Part shown: positions 43,345 to 52,900 of the stretch, piece by piece
How the letters are laid out: every line of letters begins with the position of its first letter
How positions within the stretch are numbered: position 1 is the stretch's first letter
From: Oceanospirillaceae bacterium
GTDB lineage: Bacteria > Pseudomonadota > Gammaproteobacteria > Pseudomonadales > Oceanobacteraceae
DNA length: 64,000 nt
Assembly: GCA_002723385.1 (NCBI GenBank)
Contig: PBNY01000024.1
Coordinates: forward strand, 40,612 to 104,611
Reading direction: 5' to 3'
Notes under the pieces: generated by a model
Seen by the model: the letters and a program-made list of their open reading frames with translations, nothing else
What the model was told of the DNA's origin: nothing
The model's database searches: none
Made by a program: the position numbers and the translations under genes

Positions 43345-43826
43345 GCAAATATCTCCTTCAGTTCCACTTCGTAGCGCTGTTTGATCGACTCAATGACATC
43401 TTCTTCGGTCTTCATATGCAGTACGTGGATATAAAGCCACTTCATATCTTCTGAAAAATCGACGCTGACGGTTCCGGGTGTCAATGAAATGGTGCTGGCC
43501 AGTACCGCCAGAGGAAACTCGCCTTCCAGATCCAGAGGCAGTGCCACAATACCCGGACGCAAACTGGAGTTGGGTGAGAGTACCCGGATCGCGACCTCGA
43601 AATTGGACAGCAAGATATCCCACAGCACCACCAACAAATAGCGAATGGCCCGCAGCGGTTTTCTCACCTTGGGATGGTCATCGCTCATGGGAGCCACCAG
43701 CCAGCAAATACCAATGCTGAGTATCAGACCAAGTACCAGATGCCCAACACTGAAGTCATTCAGAAACAGCCATACCAGCGTCAGAATCACGGTATGAAAT
43801 GGCATGGGGAACAGACATTTGATCAT
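43338..43826 (-). CDS. mrpE: Na+/H+ antiporter subunit MrpE
   Basis: A 162-residue subunit with two N-terminal membrane segments and a cytoplasmic C-terminal domain. Recognisable are WDILLSNFEVAIRVL near 70-84 and the conserved STISLTPGTVSVDFSEDMKW near 112-131 with the following LYIHVLHM. Its start overlaps the mrpD stop in an ATGA. Confidence 0.93.
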   Translation of the reverse strand: MIKCLFPMPFHTVILTLVWLFLNDFSVGHLVLGLILSIGICWLVAPMSDDHPKVRKPLRAIRYLLVVLWDILLSNFEVAIRVLSPNSSLRPGIVALPLDLEGEFPLAVLASTISLTPGTVSVDFSEDMKWLYIHVLHMKTEEDVIESIKQRYEVELKEIFAC

Positions 43827-45331
43827 TTGCCACCTCCTGTCATCAGCGAGGAAGTATCAATTCCCTGAAAAAGACCGGTCGCCGAGCGCTCGGCAAATTC
43901 CGTCAGCCAACCCGCACCGATCACTAGCGCAACCAATGCCAAAACCAGCACAGAAATACCTGCCCATTGAAGCGGATGAACCACAGCCGTCCCCGCCTTG
44001 CCAGTGCGAGTCCGCCAGAACAAGGTGCTGCCAGCACGAGACAATGCAACCAGGGCAGCCAGGCTGGAGATCAACAAGGGAGGCCATATCCAGTCTGCCG
44101 AGCTGGCTTCCAGAGTGGCCTGCAACATCAGCGCCTTGCCGATAAAGCCAGACAGCGGTGGCATACCAATCAGGGCCAGAGCGGCAATGAAGAATACTCC
44201 ACCAATCAGGCCCGCTTGCGGCATCGCACGCGCCGATACGATACGGTCTTCAGCAGGGCCTCGGAGATTCACTACCAGACCGGCAATCAGGAAAATCAGA
44301 GCCGTCGCCAATGTACTGTGGATCAAATAGTAGAGTCCGGCACTGGTCGCACCGTGCGTTGCCGTCGCGACCATCAACAGCAGGCTGCCTACGGACACAA
44401 TCACCAGATTCGCCGCCAGACTTCTCAGGGTCTGACTGGCCATCACAGACACAATACCGAGCAGTAGCGTCAACCACGCGAGTGGCCATATCCACGGTTG
44501 GGCAATGTTCGCCAGACCTCCGGCATTTTCGCCGAAGACTCCCAGGTGAACTCGCCACAAGCTGTAAATACCCACCTTGGTCATGATCGCGAACAGAGCT
44601 GCAACCGGAGCAGGTGATGCGCTGTAGGCCTTCGGCAACCAGAATTGCAGCGGCAGCATCGCCGACTTGAGCCCGAATACCACTACCAGCAGCAGAGCGC
44701 CACTGCGTGCAAGGGTCAGGCTCCCACCTTCGATAGTCGGAGCCACTCGCGCCATATCGGCCATATTCAGTGTGCCAAAGGTTCCGTACAGGATACCCAG
44801 AGCAATCAGGAACAACGCCGAACCGGCCAGATTCAGAATCACGTAGTGAACATTGGCCGCTGTCTTCAGCTTGCCACCACCGTGTATCACCAGACCGTAG
44901 GAAGCGATCAAAAGTACTTCAAAGAACACGAACAGGTTGAATATATCGCCGGTCAGAAAAGCACCCTGAATACCCATCACCTGAAACATCAGCAATGGCT
45001 GGAAGAACGGGCCATGCTCATCTTCTCCAGAGCTGGCGTACAACTGCACTCCCAGAATCAAGACACTGGTCAACAGCAGCAAGATGGCGGACAAACGATC
45101 CACAACCATCAGAATGCCGAATGGAGGCAACCACTCACCAACGGCATACAAGTGAACGCCTGTGGTATCAACTTCAATCAATAACAGCACTGCGATGGCA
45201 ACCATTGCCACAGAGGCCAGCGTCCCCAGACCACGCCGTAATGCCTTGTTCTGGCTAAACGGCGGGATCAGCATCAAGGCACCCACAATCAGGGGAATGA
45301 GAATCGGCAGAACGGGTAAATGCGTCATCAT
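43823..45331 (-). CDS. mrpD: Na+/H+ antiporter subunit MrpD (complex I NuoN-like)
   Basis: One of the two large ion-translocating subunits, homologous to NuoL/M/N of respiratory complex I. The 502 residues hold about fourteen membrane segments. Landmarks are NLFVFFEVLLIASYGLVIHG near 129-148, KSAMLPLQFWLPKAYSASPA near 219-238 (with the channel lysine) and HSTLATALIFLIAG near 325. It overlaps mrpC and mrpE by 4 bases each. Confidence 0.94.
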   Translation of the reverse strand: MMTHLPVLPILIPLIVGALMLIPPFSQNKALRRGLGTLASVAMVAIAVLLLIEVDTTGVHLYAVGEWLPPFGILMVVDRLSAILLLLTSVLILGVQLYASSGEDEHGPFFQPLLMFQVMGIQGAFLTGDIFNLFVFFEVLLIASYGLVIHGGGKLKTAANVHYVILNLAGSALFLIALGILYGTFGTLNMADMARVAPTIEGGSLTLARSGALLLVVVFGLKSAMLPLQFWLPKAYSASPAPVAALFAIMTKVGIYSLWRVHLGVFGENAGGLANIAQPWIWPLAWLTLLLGIVSVMASQTLRSLAANLVIVSVGSLLLMVATATHGATSAGLYYLIHSTLATALIFLIAGLVVNLRGPAEDRIVSARAMPQAGLIGGVFFIAALALIGMPPLSGFIGKALMLQATLEASSADWIWPPLLISSLAALVALSRAGSTLFWRTRTGKAGTAVVHPLQWAGISVLVLALVALVIGAGWLTEFAERSATGLFQGIDTSSLMTGGGK

Positions 45332-45705
45332 CGCTTGTTCTCCTTGCGATGCTTGCGTTCAACCAGCTCATCAGTCGTAAGTGACGCTTCCCGACCATCA
45401 ACCTGGTCATTCCCCATGTCAGTTCTGGCACGAATCGCCAAAATGATCACAAAGGCTGTCATGGCAAAACCAATCACAATGGCCGTCAGCACCAATGCCT
45501 GCGGCAGTGGGTCAGAATAAGTGTCGGTGGTACCCAGAATGGCTGCACCGTTAATCACCAGACGGCCGCTGGCAAACAGAAACAGGTTGACCGCATACGA
45601 GAGCAACGTCAGCCCCAGAATCACGGGAAAGGTCTGGCCACGCAACATCAGGAACACACCCGCTCCGGTCAGGAAGCCAACGCCCAAAGCAAAACTGAAC
45701 TCCAT
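45328..45705 (-). CDS. mrpC: Na+/H+ antiporter subunit MrpC (NuoK-like)
   Basis: A 125-residue, three-segment subunit homologous to NuoK. It shows VILGLTLLSYAVNLFLFASG near 29-48 and PLPQALVLTAIVIGFAMTAF near 67-86, the diagnostic MrpC motif. Its ATG overlaps the mrpA stop (TAATG), and GGAGGT within the mrpA end serves as its ribosome binding site. Confidence 0.94.
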   Translation of the reverse strand: MEFSFALGVGFLTGAGVFLMLRGQTFPVILGLTLLSYAVNLFLFASGRLVINGAAILGTTDTYSDPLPQALVLTAIVIGFAMTAFVIILAIRARTDMGNDQVDGREASLTTDELVERKHRKENKR

Positions 45706-48506
45706 TATTCCTTACCTCCGCGCAGACGCAGGCGTTCCGATGTCGTCATCTTGCCGAGGTTGGCCAGAATCAGCAGGGTTGCACCAATCACGGTCAAATA
45801 CACTCCCAAGTCAAACACCATGGCACTGGCCAGCTCGAATTTGCCGATGCCAGGCAGGTAGAAATAGTCGTACCAGGTTTTCAGGAAGTTGAAGCCAAAC
45901 ACCCAGCTTCCAACCCCCGACAGGATTGCGATACACAGGCCACTGGCAATCAGGGCCTGATAATTGATCGGCATACGTTGCTTCATCCATTCCACACCGT
46001 GGGCAACGTATTGTTGAATCAGGGCAATGGCGGTGATCAAACCGGCGATGAAACCACCGCCCGGCATATTGTGACCGCGCAAGAAGATGTAGGCAGATAC
46101 CAGCAGCGCCAACGGCAGCAAACTCTGGGAAACCAGTGCCAACAGCACCGGGTGACTTTCTCGAGACCACGGAACACCATCACTGTTCGCTGTTGGCATC
46201 GCCAGCGTGATGCGCAGCAACAGTTTATAAATACCCAAGGCCGCGATCCCTAAAACGGTAATTTCACCCAGCGTATCGAAGCCACGGAAATCCACCAGAA
46301 TCACGTTCACCACGTTGGTACCACCACCGCCAGACTTGGAATTTTCCAGGAAGAAGTCGGAAATCGATTCGAGTGGCCGTGTCAGCATTGCATAGCAAAT
46401 CGTTCCTACCACACTGCCGAACAAGGTTGCCACCCCCAAATCTCTTACGATGACGCGCAACGGACTGTCGATAACCGGACTGTGCTGAGGCAAGAAGAAC
46501 AACGCCAACAGGAACAACAGAATGGTCACGACTTCAACCGATAGCTGGGTCAACGCCAGGTCAGGAGCAGAGAAATAGGCGAAGGTAATCGAGACAACCA
46601 GGCCCACAACGGACAACGCCAGCAGAGCACGCAAGCGCAGGTGACTCCACCAAACGGTCAGCAGCGTAGAGATGATCAATAAGCCGGTACAGAAGGTCAC
46701 AACCCAGTTGGTGGGTATCTGCGGTCGTGTACCTTCAACCGACGCCATGGTGAGCAACGGATACGAAACCATTGCCAACGATAGCAGCAACATCAGGAAC
46801 ATCGCTCGTTGCAACGAATCGCTGTCAAACCAGCGGTACAACACGCCCGCCTTCTGCACAATATCCTGGACAACACCTTCGAAAATCATCTTGGCATCGA
46901 TGTCGTTGAACTGCCCCTGGAAGTTAAACAAATGCTTCCGCTTGATATAAAGGAAAGAGCCGACAGTAATAGCCACGGCGCTCATCGCCAGCGGCACATT
47001 AAAGCCATGCCAGATGTGCAGATGGAATTCTGGCAGTTCAGTTTGCAGGACGGCTGAGGATGCTGCGTTGAGCAAGTCACCAATCACGAACTGCGGGAAG
47101 ATACCCACGACCAAACAGAGCACAACCAGTACTTCAACAGGGACACGCATATACCTGGGCGGCTCGTGCGGAGTTTTGGTCAGCCCAATCGGTTCACCGT
47201 TAAAGAACACGTCGTGCATAAAGCGCAGCGAGTATGCCACGGACAATGCCCCGCCAACGGTCGCCAACAACGGAATCCACCAGGACAATGCGCCCAGCGT
47301 GTACTGATTCAGAGTCTCGGCAAACATCATTTCTTTCGACAGGAAGCCGTTCAAGAGCGGAACGCCAGCCATCGAAGCCGCTGCAACCATCGCTAACGTC
47401 GCGGTCACAGGCATGTACTTCCACAATCCATTGAGCTTGCGCATATCACGAGTGCCGGACTCATGGTCAATGATCCCTGCTGCCATGAACAGGGAAGCCT
47501 TGAATATCGCATGGTTGATCACGTGAAAAACTGCCGCGATTGCAGCCAACTCGCTGCCTAAACCCAACAACAGGGTGATCAGACCCAAATGACTGATGGT
47601 CGAATAAGCCAGCAAGCCTTTGAGATCGTGTTTAAAGAGAGCCGTGTAAGCACCGACTAACAAGGTCGCCATCCCGGTCAGTGACACCACAATGAACCAG
47701 GCGTCCGTATCGGCCAGCAGTGGGAAAAAGCGTGCCATCAGAAATATACCGGCCTTCACCATAGTCGCCGAATGCAAGTAAGCGCTTACAGGCGTCGGTG
47801 CTGCCATGGCATGAGGGAGCCAGAAATGGAAGGGGAACTGGGCAGACTTGGTAAATGCCCCCAAAAGGAACAACACCAGAATGACGTAATAGTATCCGCT
47901 TTCATGAACCACATCAGACATTCCCAGCACTTCATCGAGCTGATACGTCCCGGTTACATGGCCTATCAGCAACAACGCACCAAGCAATGCCAGACCGCCG
48001 GCTCCCGTTATGGTCAGAGCCATACGCGCCCCTTTTCGGGCGTCCGAGCGATAGGACCAGAAGCTGATTAAGAGGAATGAGCTGATACTGGTCAGTTCCC
48101 AGAAAAACCACAGCTGGATCAGGTTATTGGAGAGCACGATGCCAAGCATGGCGACCATGAATAGCATCAGATAGGCATAGAAGCGACTCATGGAGTCCCG
48201 CTCTGACAGGTAATAGCGGGCATATAAAATGATTAAAAGGCCAATACCCAGAATCAGCAGCGCGAAGAGATAAGCAAGCCCGTCAAGGTGAAGCTGGATG
48301 TTCAGCCCCAGAACCGGAATCCATTCCATAGAGAATGTTCCAACCGTTCCGGAAAAAACCTCGGGGGTCTGTTTAAGAAGAATAACCAGCGCCGCGAAAG
48401 GCGCTAACGCTGTCGCCCAGGCGCAAGCAGTACGCCCAAATCTGGCAGCAAGCAAGGGAGACAGAATACCCAGGATGGGTAGAAGCAGTATCCAGAACAC
48501 ATTCAT
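45705..48506 (-). CDS. mrpA: Na+/H+ antiporter subunit MrpA fused to MrpB
   Basis: Largest subunit, 933 residues and NuoL-like. The core includes [20 protein letters not shown] and [20 protein letters not shown] (with conserved His and channel residues), then [20 protein letters not shown]. After the antiporter core, a MrpA-specific tail ([20 protein letters not shown]) is followed by a MrpB domain with [19 protein letters not shown] and [21 protein letters not shown]. No separate mrpB exists, so this is the fused 'group 2' arrangement known from Sinorhizobium pha and Pseudomonas operons. It heads the operon, with 228 bases to hemE. Confidence 0.94.
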   Translation of the reverse strand: MNVFWILLLPILGILSPLLAARFGRTACAWATALAPFAALVILLKQTPEVFSGTVGTFSMEWIPVLGLNIQLHLDGLAYLFALLILGIGLLIILYARYYLSERDSMSRFYAYLMLFMVAMLGIVLSNNLIQLWFFWELTSISSFLLISFWSYRSDARKGARMALTITGAGGLALLGALLLIGHVTGTYQLDEVLGMSDVVHESGYYYVILVLFLLGAFTKSAQFPFHFWLPHAMAAPTPVSAYLHSATMVKAGIFLMARFFPLLADTDAWFIVVSLTGMATLLVGAYTALFKHDLKGLLAYSTISHLGLITLLLGLGSELAAIAAVFHVINHAIFKASLFMAAGIIDHESGTRDMRKLNGLWKYMPVTATLAMVAAASMAGVPLLNGFLSKEMMFAETLNQYTLGALSWWIPLLATVGGALSVAYSLRFMHDVFFNGEPIGLTKTPHEPPRYMRVPVEVLVVLCLVVGIFPQFVIGDLLNAASSAVLQTELPEFHLHIWHGFNVPLAMSAVAITVGSFLYIKRKHLFNFQGQFNDIDAKMIFEGVVQDIVQKAGVLYRWFDSDSLQRAMFLMLLLSLAMVSYPLLTMASVEGTRPQIPTNWVVTFCTGLLIISTLLTVWWSHLRLRALLALSVVGLVVSITFAYFSAPDLALTQLSVEVVTILLFLLALFFLPQHSPVIDSPLRVIVRDLGVATLFGSVVGTICYAMLTRPLESISDFFLENSKSGGGGTNVVNVILVDFRGFDTLGEITVLGIAALGIYKLLLRITLAMPTANSDGVPWSRESHPVLLALVSQSLLPLALLVSAYIFLRGHNMPGGGFIAGLITAIALIQQYVAHGVEWMKQRMPINYQALIASGLCIAILSGVGSWVFGFNFLKTWYDYFYLPGIGKFELASAMVFDLGVYLTVIGATLLILANLGKMTTSERLRLRGGKE

Positions 48507-48620
48507 ATAGAGGCGAAGCCCTGTCAGTTGAAGTCCATCACACCAAGCTGGTCCTTCCCTAAACCTTTCAAGACGTAGGGCAATTCAGACCAATGTAGAC
48601 AGGGGCAGAGCTTAGCATGG

Positions 48621-48647
48621 TTTAGGACGGGGAGTGACCGTCCCAAA
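48621..48647. terminator. Weak hairpin between hemE and mrpA
   Basis: GGACGG and CCGTCC pair across seven bases, with TTT/AAA beyond one mismatch. It could end hemE transcription or lie in the mrp leader. T-tracts are poor. The surrounding 228 bases also contain a GTACT-TGTC-AGTAC palindrome (near 48687-48700 on the plus strand) but no clear promoter. Confidence 0.3.
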
Positions 48648-48734
48648 CCAACATAGTGATGCTTTGGATCAGAGTACCTACCGACCCGGTAAAAGTACTG
48701 ACAAGTACACTACCAAGAGGCATCAATACTGGTA

Positions 48735-49799
48735 TCAAGAGTGATAGTCAGCACTCAATTCAACAACAGACTCGACAAATACTCTTGCATTTTCAGGGTC
48801 AACAAACTGGTGAATCCCGTGTCCAAGATTGAACACATGACCACTGCCTGTTCCGTAACTTTCCAGAATGCGTTTGACCTCAGAGCGGATTTTTTCTGGG
48901 GAAGCGTATAGAACGGAAGGATCCATATTACCCTGAAGCGCAACCCGGTCACCCACCCGAGTACGGGCTGAACCGATGTCGGTCGTCCAGTCCAGACCCA
49001 ATGCGTCCGCACCCGTATCAGCCATGGATTCCAGCCACTGGCCACCGCCTTTGGTGAAAAGAATTACCGGGACTTTCGCACCGTCGTTTTCGCGTGTCAG
49101 ACCATCAACAATCTGCTTCATGTATTTGAGCGAGAACTCCTGATAAGCCACGTCACTAAGACTGCCGCCCCAGGTATCAAAGATCTGGACCGCCTGGGCG
49201 CCTGCGCGAATCTGGGCATTCAGATAATCGATCACTGACCTGGCCAGAACGTCCAGAAGCTGGTGCATGACTTCCGGAGTGTTGTACATCATGGCTTTGA
49301 CGTGACGGAAATCCTTGGAAGAACCGCCTTCCACCATGTAAGTGGCCAACGTCCATGGACTACCAGAGAATCCGATCAATGGCACGCGACCATTGAGCTC
49401 TGAACGAATGGTGCTTACCGCCTTCAGGACGTAGCCAAGATCTGCTTCAGTGTTAACAACTTTCAGCTCTTGGACATCCGCCTCTGTACGAACGATCTTG
49501 TTGAATTTGGGGCCTTCACCAGTCTCGAAATACAACCCTAACCCCATGGCATCCGGAATAGTAAGGATGTCCGAAAACAGAATCGCTGCATCCAGAGGAT
49601 AACGGTCCAGCGGCTGGATGGTCACCTCACACGCCAACTCATGATTTTTGCACAACGACATAAAATCACCGGCTTGCGCACGAGAAGCACGATATTCAGG
49701 CAAATAACGACCAGCCTGACGCATCATCCAGATTGGGGTACGGTCGACAGGTTGACGCATCAAAGCACGAAGGAAACGGTCATTCTTGAGTTCAGACAT
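48735..49799 (-). CDS. hemE: Uroporphyrinogen decarboxylase
   Basis: Cytoplasmic enzyme that removes four carboxyls from uroporphyrinogen III to give coproporphyrinogen III in haem synthesis. The 354-residue length is standard. The product begins with the family pattern [20 protein letters not shown] near 17-36 (substrate-binding Arg), and contains [19 protein letters not shown] near 69-87 with the catalytic Asp, and [11 protein letters not shown] near 205. In Pseudomonas this gene follows gltD directly; here a 5-kb gene stands between them. Confidence 0.96.
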   Translation of the reverse strand: MSELKNDRFLRALMRQPVDRTPIWMMRQAGRYLPEYRASRAQAGDFMSLCKNHELACEVTIQPLDRYPLDAAILFSDILTIPDAMGLGLYFETGEGPKFNKIVRTEADVQELKVVNTEADLGYVLKAVSTIRSELNGRVPLIGFSGSPWTLATYMVEGGSSKDFRHVKAMMYNTPEVMHQLLDVLARSVIDYLNAQIRAGAQAVQIFDTWGGSLSDVAYQEFSLKYMKQIVDGLTRENDGAKVPVILFTKGGGQWLESMADTGADALGLDWTTDIGSARTRVGDRVALQGNMDPSVLYASPEKIRSEVKRILESYGTGSGHVFNLGHGIHQFVDPENARVFVESVVELSADYHS

Positions 49800-49829
49800 G
49801 GAAGGATTCCGGCAAAAAACAAAGGAGGG

Positions 49830-49838
49830 ATGATAGCA
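49830..49838 (-). promoter_or_regulatory. Possible extended -10 promoter for hemE
   Basis: On the minus strand TGCTATCAT matches an extended -10 (TGN plus TATCAT, five of six). It lies about 30 bases before the hemE ATG; no good -35 is visible. Confidence 0.35.
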
Positions 49839-49876
49839 AAAAAGCCCCCGTCAGCATTGACCCGACCAGGGAAAAC

Positions 49877-49902
49877 AAAAAAGCCAGCACCGATGTGCTG
49901 GC
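49877..49902 (-). terminator. Intrinsic terminator of the giant lipoprotein gene
   Basis: On the minus strand GCCAGCAC-ATCG-GTGCTGGC, a perfect 8-bp stem, is followed by TTTTTTGTTTT. Confidence 0.9.
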
Positions 49903-49923
49903 CCTGTTGAAAGATTGCCAACT

Positions 49924-52900
49924 CTAAGGTGCAGGTGTCAGCAAAACACCATCTGAGGAACCATCAAAAAACCCCTCAATTTCAATACCTTTAGTAACGC
50001 CATCTTCCTCGTAATCGACCCTGTAAAGCTGACCGTAACTTGGTAACCCAACATCAACCCCTTCATAAAGCTCTCCGAGGCTATTTGAAACCGGGCCATT
50101 GGCAGACCTTACAGTATAACCGTCACCAGTAATGGTCAGACTGGTTGTTAGAGCCGGCATGTTGCCGTTTTGGTCTTGTAAAAGTACGTAAAAAGTACCA
50201 CTAGTCACAAGATCAATATCTGACTGCTCCTCATAGCGAGTGCCGTTATATTCATACAACGTAACCACGGGCACAGTTGCAGTACTTTGTATGATTCTGA
50301 TCGAATCACGAACATGTACCAGTTCCTTACAGTGCCCTACAAGGTTAGTTCGCGCATATTCTATTAGTTTTTCACTACAAACAGCGCCCTGATAATACGC
50401 AGGAGAAGAGATATCGGTGTACTCCTGGTCATCATTAAAATCTGCAAAGAACTCTACGGGGTGACCTCCCTCCCGGTCCCGGTCTACCCGCCTATTATAA
50501 TTATCGTCTCTAAACACCTCAGGAAGAGAAACGAATGGCTCTGTTTCAGCGCCTTCCACGAAGTCTTCACCACGGAAGTCGAACTGTCCATTACCATTCT
50601 GATCGGTAAAACCTGCTTCACCAGTAGTGTATGCCGTAATGGTTGTCATACCCAGAACAGAAGTAATTCCATCAGACTCAAATCGTTCGTAGCAATAATC
50701 CTCAAAATCATTGGCAGATCCATCAACCGGGTAACCAGGGTCCGAAGGGTCTGTTGAAAATGATTGACAATTGGGCTCAATTTCATTGACTCGTCCCAAA
50801 GCCGGATCGTGTTTCCCTGGCCGAACACCTCCACTGACCCAAGTCACAGAGCAGCTGCCGTCCTCAGTCAAACAACTGGATGTAATGACCCCACTTTCAG
50901 CAGTGAAGTTAATTGCAGTCTGATCTGCTACAGGATTCTGGTACTGATCAGCAGCATGTACTGTTACCTCCACTTCAACTCCATTTTTGTCGTAAGCGCC
51001 CGGATTTCTTATGTCGACACTAATATCGAAGCTGTCTTGATCTGGCAGGCCACTCGTTACAGTAATAGGTTGTGAATCCGTCGCTATCTCCACTCCCTCA
51101 GAAGTCTTTGTTGAAGCCCTGATGGAAGTGACCGCATGGCTTGTACCTGAATTGACAATGACACTCACCTGACCATTTTCATCTGTAACACCAGAACTGG
51201 TCACATCACCACTACCCAAGGTAATACCTCCAGTGGTGTTGTTCAGCTTAAAATTCACCGACTGTCCAGCAATTGCTCCTCCGATTCGATCCATAACTTT
51301 GAAGGTAACAACCGACTGCTTAGGTAGCACCGCATCGCCAATATTTATTAATGATATGTATGTCTGTGAAACGCTCTCGAAAATTATCGTGCCAACTTCA
51401 ACAGGCTGGATGTAGATCACCCCCGTCACTACATCATCTGTAATCTTGGTTGCCAGTGCACCATTAACAACGGTGTACAGATCAGCACTGAAGTTATCGA
51501 ACAAACAGCCATTTGCCGTGTAGGTGAATCGAATTTCTCCAGAAGTCGTCGTTTTTTCTGATGCATCCAGAGTTGCAGTTCCGTCATCAACACAGCCAGA
51601 TTCAATTCGAACACCATACTGGGAACCAGTAATTAACGCATCGCCGTCATTGCCATCAACGATGTTGATTCTAATCAACATGGTTCCGCCAGCAGACAGC
51701 TTCAGAGAATCTTCTACAGTATCTGAATCAGGTAACGGATCCCCGTACTCTGATTGACGAGTTCCATTGACCAATAGCTCTTCATAGAAATCGTCATCAT
51801 CGTCGATAACACCAAGCTTTGGATCAGGTCCTTCTTCCACATGAATATCAGTCGTCAATACCGCAGCACAATCTCTGGTATGACCAAAGTCACAGCTTTG
51901 ATTGCGTTCATAAAGAATGACCGTGATGGTGTTCTTGCTGGTGTATCCCACATCTCCAGGATTTCCGACACTCAGACAACTATCAAGATCGGTGGTATAT
52001 CGAGTGCTTACCGTGCCCGTGTCCAGGGCTTGCCTTTCAACACTAAACGTTTCGTTACCACGACAGTTTGAACCCCATTCAACGATGTAATCAGAGCTAA
52101 CAACCAAAGCATTGGCTTCAAGCGGGTTGATCACCGTAACGGACAAATCTGTCTCCGATTCGCCAGACAATTCAAGATTGCCATCAACTTCACCTTCATT
52201 AAACGAAGAACCTGATCCGGTTCCAATCTTCGGCAATGCCGTCTCGATGGAAGATGAAGCCGTTGCCAAAGGTGTTGCTGAAGAAGGATCAGCATCCTTA
52301 TCAAACAACTTGACGGTAATTGTGTCTCCAGAAGAAGATGCACAGCTCAGATTTCTGTAGGTACTGGTAACGCTGTTAGATGAACTAACCGTCTCAGAGA
52401 TTGAGAACACATTGTCTACTGCAGGCATACAGCTTGACTCAAATGTATACAGATATTCATCTGTCAAATTCACATTCGAGTTATTCTTATCAACACCATT
52501 GACAGTGATAAGGATACTGCTTCCTACCAATACACTGTCAGTACTTAATTCCAGACGCCCCTCATAGAAGGCATTTCCAACACCGGAGCCCAGACCAGGG
52601 TTAGGTGTATCTCCGCCAGTTTCAAGCAAGGTCACGTTGAAAGTGAGACTGTCCAGCTCTTCGTCGTTCGCAGCCAGGTACAGGGTCGCGGTCACCACGC
52701 TGCTGGTACAGGTCGGTGCCGCAGCGCCAGTGCTGTAGCGGGTTTCAATCGCATTATCCAGGGTTTGCTCTACAACGCTGAACTTGATTTCATCCGCTCT
52801 TGTATCACCCGCACATATCACCGTTTCAGACCAACGCACCTCATATAAATTCGAGCTGATCGCGCTGTTGGCATTAAGAGGGTTCACGACGTCGGCGGTC

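Noticed and set aside
45705..48506. MrpA-MrpB fusion considered as a novel fusion
   Set aside because: Fused MrpA/MrpB is the known group 2 arrangement of mrp/pha operons.
48687..48700. GTACT-TGTC-AGTAC palindrome upstream of mrpA as an operator
   Set aside because: It is short and single, and no promoter is placed around it; I cannot support a function.
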